This document shows, one piece after another, positions 41,584 through 54,500 of a stretch of 64,000 nucleotides of DNA. The stretch's first letter is position 1. Every line of letters starts with the position of its first letter. The notes under the pieces are model-generated. The model was not told where the DNA came from and searched no databases. It saw only the letters and a list, made by a program, of their open reading frames with translations. Origin of the DNA: Erodium maritimum (Eukaryota > Streptophyta > Magnoliopsida > Geraniales > Geraniaceae); contig OY997591.1 in assembly GCA_963921825.1 (NCBI GenBank), positions 34,617,825 to 34,681,824 of the forward strand, given 5' to 3'. The position numbers were made by a program, and so were the translations under genes.

Positions 41584-42820
41584 TTAGACAGATCTGTACC
41601 ATCCTGAATTTCTTCGAGATGCACAGTCCTCCCAATGACGTCTTTGGAAACAAAACTTCTTTTCCATAAAGACCCCACCCCAAGCGACGAACACCATGTT
41701 CTCACTGGGATTGTAGAAATAGTATCCCCTTGTTGCTTTGGGATACCACACGAAGGTGCATACCTCAGATCTTGGTTCGAGCTTAGTCGAAACCAAATGT
41801 TTCACATAAGCCTCGCAACCACAAATTTTTAGGAAGGACAAAGCGGGCATCAACCCGTACCATTTTTAAAATGGTGTCCCTTCCACACCATTGGTCGAAG
41901 CCCGATTCACTATGAATGCGGTCGTCTCTAGAGCAAAACCCCTAAAAGAGATTGGGAGATCAGTCCAACTAATCATGGAACAGACCATTGTCTAACAATG
42001 TCCGATTTCTCCGTTTGGCTACACCTTTCAACTACAGTGACCTAGGAGGAGTCCATTCCAAAAGGATCCCATTCTCTTTTAGATGATCTAATAACTCTGT
42101 GGTCAAGTATTTTCCACCTCGATCCAATCGAAGTGCCTTAATACCTTTGACGAGCTGGTTTTCTTCTATAGTCTTAAACTCTTTGAATTTATCAAAAGCT
42201 TCAGACTTATGTCTCACCGAATAGACATAACCATATTTACTGTAATCATCAGTAAATGTGATAAAGTAGCTAAAACCCCTCCTGGCAAGTGAACTTATTG
42301 GTCTACACACATTCGAGTGCATCAGCCCCAATAATTCACCCGCCCTATCATCGCGATCGATAAAGGGCACTTTAGTCATTTTGCCCATCAAACAAACCTT
42401 GCACCTATCGATCGAATGGAATTCGAATGAACCTGAAAGCCCGCACTTCTGAAGTGCTGATAGGCGCTTCTTGTTTATGCGACCCAAATGACAGTACCAT
42501 AACAGAGTTAGGTTTAAATCGTTGGATTTAGACCTCTTGGTATTAACGGAATATATAGAACTTGAGGCATTGTTACCCATATCTAATATGTACAATCCTC
42601 CAACCATGTCAGTACTGGTATAAAACATATCATTGCATAGAACATTGAAAACTCCATTTCCAATATTAACATTATATCCTTCCTTGTCAAACACGGATAC
42701 AGATATAATATTCCTACTAAAAGTAGGTATGCAATATAAATTATACAATACTAAGACAAGGCCTCTTGGCAAAGCAAGACTCATGGATCCTACAGCAGTT
42801 CCCACAACTCTGAGGTCCAT
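41584..42820 (-). pseudogene. E4 integrase (decayed)
   Basis: Frames 42820-42032 (262 codons) and 41853-41584. Same content and stops as E2 (ends WTPPRSL; CHLGR in place of C-x-L-G-H; FTDDYSKYG and LDRGGKYL present). A few private changes only. Confidence 0.85.
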
Positions 42821-43449
42821 TTCGTGCTTTCCAAATCTCTCCTACTTTCAGCCACCATATATTAGTGCATGTGTGAGATTCAGTCATGGTATCTAATACC
42901 CATGAATCTTTGGAAGTAGAGAGATGTAGCTCTATAGAGTTAATACCGAATGAAGGCACGGTCCCACCGCCCTTCCTTAGATCATCCAGGTTTCCTGATG
43001 AAGGCGCAGTCCTACTGCCCTTCTTCAGATCATCCAGGCTATTTGATGAAGGCGCAGTCCCACTGCCCTTCTTCAGATCAGCCGTGAACTTCCTGTAATC
43101 CCGGTTCCAATGACCAGGCTGTTGGCAGTAGAAGCAGACATTCTCAGGTGTCTCATCTTTCCTGCCAAGTGCGCATGGGCCCAGCCCTTGCCACTTCCAA
43201 TTCCCTTGTTGACCATCAGAATATCCTTGGATCCCAGATCCCTGAGATATTCTTCTCAGCAGTTAATGACACTTCATGTAACTCTGATATGGTCTTAGAG
43301 ACAGCCTTGTCAAGGACATATTCTTTGCGTTCAGACTTGAGGACTATCCTCAAAATTCTGTACCAGTCCAAATAGTGTGTCCCATTTAGCTTGACCCTGT
43401 CAAGAATGGTTTTTAATGACAAACTATTAATGTTCGCTGAATTTGCCAT
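42741..43449 (-). pseudogene. E4 gag and protease remnants
   Basis: Gag starts at the minus-strand ATG at 43449 (MANSANINSLSLKTILDR). It has the same 136-codon deletion (KEYVLDKAV to KTISELHE) and stop (DPRIF) as E2. The knuckle, near 43130-43085, reads C-F-Y-C ... H ... D-Y, the last Cys replaced. Three 48-bp units follow. The protease reads VLDTMTESH. Confidence 0.85.
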
Positions 43450-44989
43450 TTGATCTACAACAGATAAAATTCAATCAGTAAACTGAATAAATTTTATGAA
43501 GATCAAGCTTAAACACCAACAATCAATTCTAAACCTTTAGAATCTGAAACCAAGATCCTTGATTCACTCGATTAAGCTGAACTAATGCTCACCACTTAAT
43601 CGAGCTATGTAGGTAGGACTCCATCCAATCACATCCAATGTGACACTTGGCTAGGGTATGCACTTATGTACACGGCTTACCCTATCTGTTACCCTAGCTC
43701 AACCTCAGGCTGAGAATCGTAGTCGGGTCCACCAATTTTCAACTATGGCCCGTCACTATGTAGGTGCTCCGCTAATGCGCACGACACCCACATATGTCGT
43801 CCAAACCTACTACCCCGCTTTCCCATGGATGCTCCGCTAATGCGCACGACACCCATAGGACGGGGAGGTAGTAAGGTGTTGATAATTGGGAGGTATCGGA
43901 CATGACCCGTTTTTACTTGTCCGGTTGTGTTTAAAACTTTGACACATCCTAGATGCGATGAGCACATCAACTACATTCCAAATGCAATGATGCCTCAAAT
44001 TACATACAATGTAATTCTTCCTTCGAACCCGTCAACTACATCCAATGTAATGACGATTCTAAGGGCTCACACACAAGGATTAAAATTCCAATTTTATCTT
44101 TGCATGTGAGGTGATATGCTCGGTAAATAAAGTTAAGCATGCAATTCTAAAACACAGAATTAATCATGCATAAACTAAACCAAGCATAAAGAGATAAATA
44201 TGCACATAATAGCCCCCTAAACTAACTCCCACTAGCTTCTAGAGCTCCACTGACTCCAAGCCGATGCCAACACTCGAAAAGCCACCAAGTGACCTTTTCG
44301 CCCTTTCTTCATCTTGAGTAAAATATTACAATTTAATACACGACTCGCAGGTCGGGAATAAATAAATATTACAAACAAGTGGTTCGACGACCACACCTTG
44401 AAAGAATAATTACACGCTAACACTAACGGCTCGCAGGCCGTGAAAAGCGATAAATAATTAAATCGAGCTCGGGGCTATTATGTACACCATGCCAACATCA
44501 CATCACACATCGTGTTATCAAACAAGCATGTTATCAAACATCATGTGATTTTCCGGATTTAATTAATAGCCAAGTTTCGAAATTTTTTGATGCTCGGTTT
44601 ATCGAAACCGTTCAAAAATGAAACTTTTGAACATTTGATCTTTGAGTTCGTCATGACTGTTCCAAACTTGTCATAACTAAAAAAACGGTTTAGCCTTGGC
44701 ATATACACTATCCAATGGTCATGCTTGGCCTAGCTCCGTCCAACGGAGCCCCGTTCGGTCCCGGTTTCGGCTCCCCGAGAGTCCCGCTCCCGAGACCCAA
44801 AAAATCAAAAAAATTTCAAAATTTCCAGATTTGAAATAATTTTCAAAAATTCATTTTACATGCATTAAATCCATAAACAAGTATTTAAAACATGTTATCA
44901 AACAATTTAGCAAAACAACACGCCAAAAACGAAACTTTCAAGCAAAACCGAAACTTTGAACACCGTCTTGTGAATCCCGAAGGTAGCAC
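43450..44989 (-). other. E4 untranslated leader
   Basis: Reverse-strand equivalent of 20690-22233. No gene. Confidence 0.75.
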
Positions 44990-45002
44990 GGCTCTGATAC
45001 CA
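44990..45002 (-). other. E4 primer binding site
   Basis: GGCTCTGATACCA on the plus strand, that is TGGTATCAGAGCC on the minus strand, one base from the LTR. Confidence 0.92.
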
Positions 45003-45003
45003 C

Positions 45004-46701
45004 TGTTGGGTCTCGAGGTAGGGTTGGAGATGAACCAACTCGCAGCGGAAAATAAAGGAAAACCAAGAGACGATTAAAACCATGAAACAACTAACTAAGA
45101 ATGGATTCACAAGAGAAAAATTCAGCACTAGTTCTTACCAAAACAAGAACACCGGGTAACGAATGATTGGCTTGAGTCTCCAAGACGCCTACGTATCCAC
45201 ATGGGAATCAAAGCCACGTAGTTCTTCTCTTTGAGGACTCAAGAACACAAAAATGGAGGTGGGAGCTTGCCAAACCCGAAATTGCAAGGGAAGGGAGAGA
45301 GAAGTTGTGTTTCCTATTCTTGTCTTGTGTTTGTTATGTTGAAAAAGGATGACTTAAACATAACAAAACCCATACTTGTACAACTAAAGGCATGGGACAA
45401 GTATGGTGTCAAGTAAGGTGTCAAGTAAGGTGTAAATAGGACAAGTATGGCAAAACAAGATTGGGTTAGGTGGTGAATCATCAACACCTTAATCCTTGTC
45501 TTGCTTACTTAGTACTAATTAATCAAGACTTGATTAATTAGTTCCATGGGCCTTGGTTGCATGGGCCTTTCATGGGCCTCTTGGAACATGGCCCGTGGCC
45601 ATTCTAACGAGGTCCCGTGATTCGCTCATCGCCTCCAAGCCTTCCATACCGGAAATGTCCAACATTATCCGACGCGATCAATCCCAAGACTCCAAGCCTT
45701 GTCTCGATCCGTAAAGTCCTATTCACGTACGAGCACATGACCCAAAACCCAGTTTTGGTCATGTCCCGAGACAACTCCCTTTTGGCCATTCTCCATAAAT
45801 GTGTCAATGAGTTTCATCCTCCGGTGTGACCCTTAGGTTTATGCATGTCAATAGATCAACGTAAAATCCCATTTTACTTGATCCTATTTAAGTGGCAACT
45901 AACGAGACTTTAGTATTGCCTAACACTGCATAACGAATCGACCCTGTCGATTCTAACCTTTCTGTCATCCCTGTCATTATCCTTTTATCTCCGATATCCT
46001 GATTGAGATAAGGCATAGAGCCGTCATCCTTATTATTCTCAATCACCGTTCCTTGATATGTGAGATGACTGAAGATATGATACCCAGTATCATGTGCATG
46101 GCCATGCTATTCTTTCAGTCACTCTCGATCAAGCGGCCGAGAACCGATATATTTCTCATACCTCAGTATGAGGGATAAATCCCTTAGCCGTCTTTCGTGT
46201 CACTCATGTAGCCCGTCCCCAAGCCAATCATGGCCGTTATGGAAGCCCTGTTACGGACAACGTTAGGCTCAGGTCAAACTCAGTTGTTGACTACATAGCA
46301 ATCACAAAGACTCCTTGGTCTAAGGATACATGACAAGCTACGACACTGAATATGTTCATGACTTAATCTATGGCACATATTCAGGGCGGGTCGTCCAATA
46401 TCATGTCCCACATGATATCTATGATCAGACTCCGGAATCCCATTCCAATGACTAACAGAACGTAAGCCATAAAGAGCCATCTTTCATACTAGTCGCTTCT
46501 AATGAAGCTTTGTTGACTAAGGACCCATCGAGTATGATCTATCTAAATCTATGGTTCTATTCGCATGGTGGGCATAGATCAGAGCACACATCGATATATT
46601 ACTCCAACACATAAGTAATATAAAGCCGTTTTGATTTTATTGCTAACGATGATATATACATTTGGACATTTAGGATTGAACTATGGGCACTAAGACTAAC
46701 A
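45004..46701 (-). repeat. E4 5' LTR (1698 bp)
   Basis: Complete minus-strand LTR. Longer than the 1688-bp copies mainly because GTGTCAAGTAAG is duplicated in tandem at about 45408-45431. Confidence 0.92.
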
Positions 46702-47761
46702 CGCATGACCTGCTCCCGTGTGTCCATGATTCGAACTGGCTGCTCCTCATAGGAGACATCATCAGCCACCTCGATATCTGCCCACTCAATGACGTGGGAG
46801 GGGTCCGCATTGTACTGCCGCAACTGGGACACGTGGAAGACATTATGAACTCTCCCAAGTTGCGGTGGTAATGCTAAACGATAGGCCACTACTCCCACTC
46901 TGCTGAAGATCTCGAAAGGGCCAATACACTGCGGGGCTAACTTGCCCCCGCTGCGTCTGAACCGTACCAGTCCCTTCCTCGGGCTCACCTTCAGGAACAC
47001 GTGATCACCGACTGCGAACTCAGGAGGTCGACGTCATCTATCGGCATAGCTCTTCTGCCGACTCTGTGTGGTCTTCAACCGCTCGTGTATCAGCGCGACA
47101 TTCTCTGTCGTCTCTCGGACAAGATCTGGCCCTAACAGACTCTTGTACCCCACCTCTGCCCAGCAAACTGGCGACCTACACGACCTACCATACAAAGCTT
47201 CAAACGGTGCCATCCCAATACTGGCCTGGAAGCTGTTGTTGTAGGCGAACTCGACCAACGGCAGGTGGGTTTCCCATGATACCTGAAGTCCAGCACACAT
47301 GCCCGCAGCATGTCTTCCAAGATCTGAATAGTGCGCTCGGACTGACCGTCTGTCTGGGGATAGTGTGTTGTACTGAGTAGAACCTCGGTCCCCAATGCGG
47401 TCTGTAGACTCGGCCAAAATCTAGACGTGAAACGAGGATCCCTGTCAGACACTATCGACACAGGGACCCCATGGAGACGCACTATCTCCTGAATGTACAG
47501 GCTGCTCAACTTGTCGACCGGATCAGTCATCCTCATAGCCAGGAAATGTGCCGACTTGGTCAACCGATCGACTACTACCCATACGGCATCGTGTCCCTTC
47601 GGCGATCCCGACAACCCGCTCACGAAGTCCATCGTAATATGCTCCCACTTCCACTGGGCAATCAGTAGTGGCTGCAATAATCCGGCGGGACGCTGATGTT
47701 CGGCCTTCACTTGCTGACAGATGAGGCACCTCGATACAAATTCTGCGACCGCTCTCCGCAT
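46702..47761 (-). pseudogene. G2 integrase and N-terminal part of the chromodomain
   Basis: Frames 47761-47132, 47417-47034 and 47000-46702. The integrase zinc finger end ([20 protein letters not shown]), core DFVSGL ... [12 protein letters not shown] (Asp), [12 protein letters not shown] (Asp) and [10 protein letters not shown] (Glu), then the GPFEI ... YRLALPP ... VFHVSQLR block. It ends with HVIEWADIEVADDVSYEEQP and VRIMDTREQVMR, the start of a chromodomain, cut by E4 at 46701. Two frameshifts. Confidence 0.88.
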
Positions 47762-47767
47762 CCCGCT

Positions 47768-48460
47768 CTACCAGAAGTTCCGCCTGATGTCACGGTACAT
47801 CTTGGTGCCACCCGGGTGCACTGTAAGATGCGAATGATGTGACTCTCGCAACACGTCGTCTCTACAGTTGCCCGGCACGAATAACCCTCCTCGATACCGT
47901 AACCCCCAATCTGCACTGATCTCCCAGCCTACCGCCTCGTCACCGCTGACGACCCTCTCTCGGATCTCTAACGTCTCGACGTCCTCCGACTGCGCCTCCA
48001 ATACTCAGGCAAGTAGTGAGGGCTGAGCCACCAATGAGCACATGGCCACGCCACTAGTAATCTCCTCTAGCTCAAGCCCGAACGTGCTCAGTTCCCCCAT
48101 CATGTCCCACTCTCGGACTGATATGCTAGCAACACTCGGAACCGACTTCCTACCCAGGGCGTCGGCGACCACGTTCGCCTTACCCGGATTGTAGTGTAGC
48201 TCAAAGTCGTACTCCTCAAGTAGCTCCATCCATCGCCGGTACCGCATGTTCAGGTCTCGTTGGGAAAAGATGTACTTAAGGCTCTTATGATTCGAGAACA
48301 CCTGAAATCGCTCGCCATACAGATAATACCTCAAGCCTTTCAGCGCGAACACTACTGCTGCTAATTCCGGGTCATGGGTAGGATAGTTGCGCTCGTGCGT
48401 CTTCCACCGCCTGGAGCCACAAGCAACAACTCTACCCAACTGCATCAGTACACAGCCCAT
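47768..48460 (-). pseudogene. G2 RNase H and connection
   Basis: Frame 48460-48005 (151 codons): MGCVLMQLGRVVACGSRRW, the NYPTHDPELAAVVFALK block, FSNHKSLKYIF, RRWMELLEEYDFELHYNPGK and ADALGRK. Typical gypsy RNase H; the usual Asp in F-T-D-H reads F-S-N-H, so a catalytic Asp is lost. 48001-47768 links to integrase in a broken frame. Confidence 0.85.
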
Positions 48461-49441
48461 TCATCCCCAGGACGCGTCACTATCAATACTGGAGCGGTAG
48501 TCAGACGAGCCTTCAGCTCCGTGAACGCACGTTCATAATCCTCTGTCCACACAAACCCGACTCCCTTGCGTGTCAAAAGAGTCATGGGTACGACTAGATG
48601 TGCAAACTCTTGGACCAACCGCAGATAATATCCTGCCAGCCCCAAGAAGCTGCGGATCTCGAAGACGCTCGTGGGCCGCACCCACTTTGAAACCACATCG
48701 ATCTTCGCCGGATCGACCATTATACCGTCACGGGATACAACGTGACCGAGGACTCTCACCTCAGCGAGCCAAAACTCGCACTTCTCAAGGTTGGCGTATA
48801 ACTGATGTGTGCGCAACAGGGTCAGAATACCCCCTTAGATGTTCCTCATGCGCCGCCTCGTCCTGCGAGTAGATCACGATGTCGTCTCCAAACACCACCA
48901 CAAACTGATCTAAGAACGGCTGGAATATATTGTTCATCAGATCCATGAACGTTGCACGTGCGTTCGCAGTCCAAACGGCATCACCAAGAACTCGTAATGC
49001 CCATAGCGTGTCCGGAATGCAGTCTTTGCGATGCCCGCCTCTCGGACTCGCAACTGGTAATATCCGGATCGCAGATCGATCTTCGAGAAGCATATCGACC
49101 CTCTTAACTGGTCGAACAAGTCGTCTATCCTCGACATCGGGTATCGGTTCTTCACCGTAAACCCGGTTCAGCTTCCGGTAGTCTACACACATCCGAAGCT
49201 CTCCACTCTTCTTCTTCACGAAGAGTGTTGGTGCTCCCCCGGCGATGTGCTCGGTCGGATAAACCCCTTTTTCCCGAAGCTCCTCGAGCTGACGCTTCAG
49301 CTCGGTCAACTCGGCTGACGAGAACCTGTAAGGCGCCATCGATATCGCCGCCGTTCCCGGCACCAGGTCAATCCTTAACTCCACCTTCCGAACTGGTGGC
49401 ACCCGCTCAACTCCTCCGGAAGGACCTCGGGGAACTCGCAC
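48445..49441 (-). pseudogene. G2 reverse transcriptase
   Basis: 49441-48785, 49155-48937 and 48816-48445 in changing frames. [67 protein letters not shown] (Asp), FLVMPFGLR, then VVVFGDDIVIYS. The usual F-I-D-D is F-G-D-D, both Asp kept. Then CEFWLAEVRVLGHVVS and FLGLAGYY, the end of RT. At least three frameshifts. Confidence 0.88.
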
Positions 49442-50113
49442 ACAACTCGCGGTAACTCTCGGCTCTACATGCCGATACTTCCTCCACTGTGGACAAAGTC
49501 GACAGGAAAACTCTGCTCCTACTGCCCAGAATACACGAACCTTTCGTTATGCTTGTTGACACCGTCACTCGTTGCCAGTAACAGTCGATATTGGCTCGGC
49601 ACTTCGCCGGCCAATCCATTCTCAGGATCACGTCAAAGGCTGTCATTTCGTAAGTATCCTTCCCACGGATACACTCACAAACTCAGTCGCTGCCGAACCT
49701 CACGGAACCTTGCGGTCTCTCTAAGACCTCGCTCCTCTACCGTCGTCGTGCCTACCAACTCCGAACACACCTGAATCCTCGGGGTGAGGACTCGATCCAA
49801 CATCAGGGCTCTTGAGCCCTCTCTCGAACCTCTTGTATCGGTTCGCTTTTCTAACTCCGCCGGCACGACAGACCCTAGTCAACACCACATCACCCCTAAC
49901 CGGCGTATCCAGACGCAGGGGTGGACTCAACGACTCTAAACTCATCCCCAACATCTCAGCATCACTCGACGAAGCAAACGAGTGTGACACCCCGGTATCC
50001 AATAAAACTGACGCCCAAATCAGAGACCGAACAACCCCTCCATTAGTCACTCCGGTAAAGTCTAACACAACCCTCACACGGTTCTCTATGCATTTACTTA
50101 TAACCTTCCGCAA
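49407..50113 (-). pseudogene. G2 aspartic protease
   Basis: 50113-49721 holds SVLLDTGVSHSFASS, the protease site with D-T-G intact. 49646-49407 holds FDVILRMDWPAKCRANIDC, the block that ends the gypsy protease region. The joining part is out of frame. The expected upstream gag and CCHC knuckle were not found. Confidence 0.82.
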
Positions 50114-50149
50114 CCCAACCAGTATTCGCTACTCGTCCCCAATCTAACC

Positions 50150-51496
50150 AGGGAAAACCACCACCTCAAAACCTGATACCAAAACGCCACACTACTCAAG
50201 CTATTAATACCTCAATACTCTCTCACGTAAGGGAAACCTCGAAATGGTGATTATGTTCTCAATTCAGCAAATCACAATTGCTCACAACCTCAATACCCCA
50301 ATTGCCCGATCACGTAGGGAGTCCTCAAACGGGGATCACATTCTCAATTCAGCGAATCACTATTGCTCACAACCTCAATACCCCAATTACCCGATCACGT
50401 AGGGAATCTCAAATAACCCACTCACGTGAAGGAAACTCCAAACCACCCGTTCACGCAAGGGAAACCTCAAATAACCCACTCACGTGAAGGAAACCTCAAA
50501 CCACCCGTTCACGCGAGGGAAACCTCGAACACCCGTTCACACAGGGGAAACCTAGTTCGTATGGCGCCGCAGCGCATCAACCCTAACCCCTCTCCGTATG
50601 ATGAGACTCTCACACCGAGGCGCTGTATCACTACCGTAGGTTCTTGATGAGTCTCGAACCCAAGACCTCACCTTTTAACACCGAACTTACGACCTCCACA
50701 ACCCACACAACTGTGAACACAGCCACGCAAAACCAACACTCAAACTGCACAATCAAGACGATGGAACAAGACAGGAATCACGGATCCGTGACAGACCCCG
50801 TCACGGTTGGGGTCACGGAGCCGTGACGAAGGCCCAAAACTCGCCAAAATGCGCTGCTCCATCACGGATCCGTGACAGGGTCCATGACGCTCGAGCATGC
50901 ATGTTTCCCAAATTCGTTTCAGACTCGAACCTTTACCTCTTTTTAACCCCAAAATCAGCCTTAAGGGCCACGCACGCTCGATCACCAATTTAACAAACAC
51001 ACGCACAACGAAAAATTCAAATCACCCAACCTCAATCACAAGCCGACAAGGCCAACCAAAATCAAAAACACGCACACCGGGCCAACAAATTTCGAAACAC
51101 GCCCACCGGGCCCACCAATTTAAAACACGCCCACCGGGCCAACAAATTTCAAAACTTCTCCTTTTCATTATAAAACCTCAGTTCTTGACATCGCGTAGTT
51201 ACAACCCAGTCCAGGCGTCCCGAACTACATTGTACCCATTTGATGTCAACACCGTCACGCTCGACTACAGGGGCGCCCCTGAGTCGAGTCGCGATAGCTT
51301 AAAAACGTTTCACGCAGCAACACAAAAACAATATGCCAGTAATAACCGTACTGCACATACACACAACAAAAACCAAGACTCAAGACACTACGGGTCTACA
51401 CAAGGTTTCCGACTTGCGTACCCAACGCATGACGGGACTTTTACTGACTCGACTCTCCCACCTAATTGACGTACAGTCCGAGGTGTGAAACCTCGA
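50150..51496 (-). other. G2 leader, gag missing
   Basis: 1.35 kb between primer site and protease. Gypsy gag usually needs over 1 kb with a CCHC knuckle; neither is visible in any frame. It holds minisatellites (50256-50555), and a palindromic CACGGATCCGTGA-type phrase (CGGATCCGTGACAG at about 50783 and 50865). So gag was deleted or replaced. Confidence 0.65.
50256..50555. repeat. Minisatellites in the G2 leader
   Basis: 50256-50410: an 85-bp unit twice (TTCTCAATTCAGC...ACGTAGGGA). 50411-50555: five units of 29 bp alternating AAATAACCCACTCACGTGAA and AAACCACCCGTTCACGC types, a higher-order period of 58 bp. Confidence 0.85.
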
Positions 51497-51508
51497 GCTC
51501 TGATACCA
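51497..51508 (-). other. G2 primer binding site
   Basis: GCTCTGATACCA on the plus strand; minus-strand TGGTATCAGAGC, initiator tRNA-Met type, about 3 bp from the LTR end. Confidence 0.88.
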
Positions 51509-51511
51509 AGC

Positions 51512-54500
51512 TATCACGCCCCATATTCAGTAGGACCGAACCCGGAACGCGAACGTTTAAGACAATAAAACATTTTCAAACCTTTTAAATCAATCACTTT
51601 AAAACCACCATTTAGTTAATCAAAATAATAATTTACAACTCACAAGTACGTCCCAACAAGCGGACAAAACACAAGGCGTACGTCGATAGACTCAAAAAGG
51701 AAACCTGGACTCCCGCTCCTAGCTCTTCAAGCTTCGAGAGCTCACCTAGTCCGTCCCGCGACCAGTACCTGTAGGAAAAGCAGCTAGGGGTGAGCATTCG
51801 CTCACCACCACGGATAACAGACTAACTACGGCATACTTTGCAGAACATTCCGGAAACAACAACAACAACCCAAACACCGGGGACCACTATCCCCAAACTC
51901 AAGTAACCCGACTGACACACAAACTGTTACTTTCCTCAACCGACTCAACACTGGGACATGTAATGTAGACCCGACACAAGGACTACGAATTCCTCCAAAG
52001 ACACGAAAGATAACCACGCAACACCCAAGATCACAAAGGATCGCACACCCACAAGATCGCAAATGATCGCACTCCAGATACTCAGTCCCCACGCGCTTTT
52101 CCCAACACGACGGTTGGATCAGGCGACCGACCTGTCGCACTTTTCCCAACACGACGGTTGGATCAGGCTGTCGACCTGTCGCACTTTTCCCGACACCCAA
52201 TCGAATAAGGTTGTCGACCTGTCGCACTTTACCCAAAACGATGGTTGGATCAGGCTGTCGACCTGTCGCACTTTTCCCGACACGAAGTCGGATCAGGCTG
52301 TCGAACTGTCACACCCCATCCCCAGGTAACCAGAATCACAATCACAAGCAAAGTTCAAGAACAGCAACAACGCCGGTTTAACACTCCACAGGCACTCATG
52401 GCCACCCAAGACACCAACAGTAAAACACGGATTCAACAACCCCACGGGCACTCATGGCCACCCAAGACACAAACAGTAAAACACGGGTTCAACAACCACA
52501 CGGGCACTCATGGCCACCCAAGACACACCAACAGTAAAAAATACGGGTTTAACAACCCCACGGGCACTCATGGCCACCCAAGACACACCACCAGTAAAGT
52601 ACGGGTTTAACAACCCCACAGGCACTCATGGCCACCCAAGACACACCAACACGACGGGGTGATCAGGCGGCCGACCTATCGCACTTTTCCCAACACGACG
52701 GTTAGATCAGGTTGTCGACCTGTCGCACTTTTCCCAACACGACGGTTAGATCAGGTTGTCGACCTGTCGCACTTTTCCCGACACCCAATCGGATCAGGCT
52801 GTCGACCTGTCGTACTTTTCCCAACACGACGGTTGGATCAGGCGGTCGACCTGTCGCACTTTTCCCGACACGAAGTCGGATCAGGATGTCGACCTGTCAC
52901 ACCCCATCCCAAGGTAACCACAATCACAATCACAAGCAAAGTTCAACAACAGCAACAACACCGGTTTAACACTCCACAGGCACTCATGGCCACCCAAGAC
53001 ACCAACAGTAAAACACGGGTTCAACAATACCACGGGCACTCATGGCCACCCAAGACACCAATAGTAAAACACGGGTTCAATAACCCCACGGGCACTCATG
53101 GCCACCCAAGACACCAACAGTAAAACACGGGTTCAGCAACCCCACGGGCACTCATGGCCACCCAAGACACACCAACAGTAAAAAATACGGGTTTAACAAC
53201 CCCACGGGCACTCATGGCCACCCAAGACACACCAACAGTAAAGTACGGGTTTAACAACCCCATGTGCACTCATGGCCACCCAAGACACACCAACAGTTAA
53301 ATACGGGCTCTCATGGCCACCCAATACAGAAACTAAACAATCAACCTCCGGGCATAATCAAATGCCTCCGGTAAATTTAATATCGATAAGTTTACTGCTC
53401 CTACGACACTACTAAGTGTCACATGCATTTCTACTGTTCGATACGTTCCCGTATCATACGAAACCACCCGGTGTCGCCTGCCTTTTTATTGTTCGATAAA
53501 CGTACTTAACCCACGACACCCAAGTGTCACATGCATTTCTATTGTTAACTTTCCCTAGTCAGGGCCGAGATCCGGCTACTTTTTCCTACCTCGTATGATT
53601 TCCCCAAAAGCTCACAACCAAGCTCCAGCGTGATCACGATCACTCGCCTAGCTTTCCCCTTCCTCTGTCGGTGGCACGATCTAATAAGAGCACAATTTAA
53701 AACACTTTTAAGCTTGCAAGCATAAACTGAAATTTAATATACTTGACCCCCAAAAGTAACCCCGACAATGTCGATCACTCCCAAATTTCCCAATTACTCG
53801 ACATTGTCGATAATGTACCCGGAAAGGCCCGTTTCGCCCGACCCGGCGAATCTGCCCGGGATTGGAAAACGTCCTTCCGGGGCTCCGAAAATTCCCGTTT
53901 TCATTTCTACGGTTTTAGAATAATTAAAGGGTTCCTATGCACTCGACGGAATCAATTTCCGACTTCCGAGTAATTTAATTCGCGTTTAAAGTTTCTAACC
54001 ACAATCTCCAAATTCTCACCAATTAGAAACCCTAATTCCCTATTTCTCAACACAAGACGATAATAAACAAAAGAACCCAATCCGATCTTTTGATACCGAT
54101 AAACTAGCTCCCCCACGATCTCACCTTTTCCTTAAAGAGAATATATAAGAACACAACTTGTTGTCTGAACTACAATTAATACTCCAACTGTTTTAACTCT
54201 TGATCTCCCACGCACACAGCCACCAAATTGATGTTAAAACATGAAACAAATGGAGTATTTAATGCACCATAATATACCACTCACAGACCAAGCTAAAAAT
54301 AAGGAAATAGGTAGTTGTTCAAATCAATTTCTCACTTGCAAAGTTGAGCTGCTCAACCCGCCTCCTTCAACTAATGATCAATGGATCATTAATGATCAAA
54401 CAATTAAGTGGCTACCACGTACAAGAGCCATAACCACAACAACCTTGATGTCTCTCTCTTCTTTGTCAAGAACAAGCCGCCACACAAAAAGCAAGGAACC

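Larger units (their letters stand above)
39712..46701 (-). mobile_element. E4: coding-dead Ty1/copia element nested in G2
   Basis: Minus-strand copy of the E2 family: 5' LTR 45004-46701, primer site, leader, gag/protease/integrase/RT/RNase H remnants, polypurine tract and 211 bp of the 3' LTR. It interrupts G2 within its chromodomain. The right flank is CGCAT (46702-46706); the left flank was lost with the 3' LTR end. It shares the full lesion set of E2. Confidence 0.92.

Noticed and set aside
52245-53123. Long repetitive plus-strand frames as a repeat protein
   Set aside because: They come from minisatellite units in the G2 LTR whose period keeps frames open; non-coding LTR.
52090-53320. 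CRISPR-like array
   Set aside because: Units are contiguous tandem repeats without unique spacers, in a plant retrotransposon LTR.
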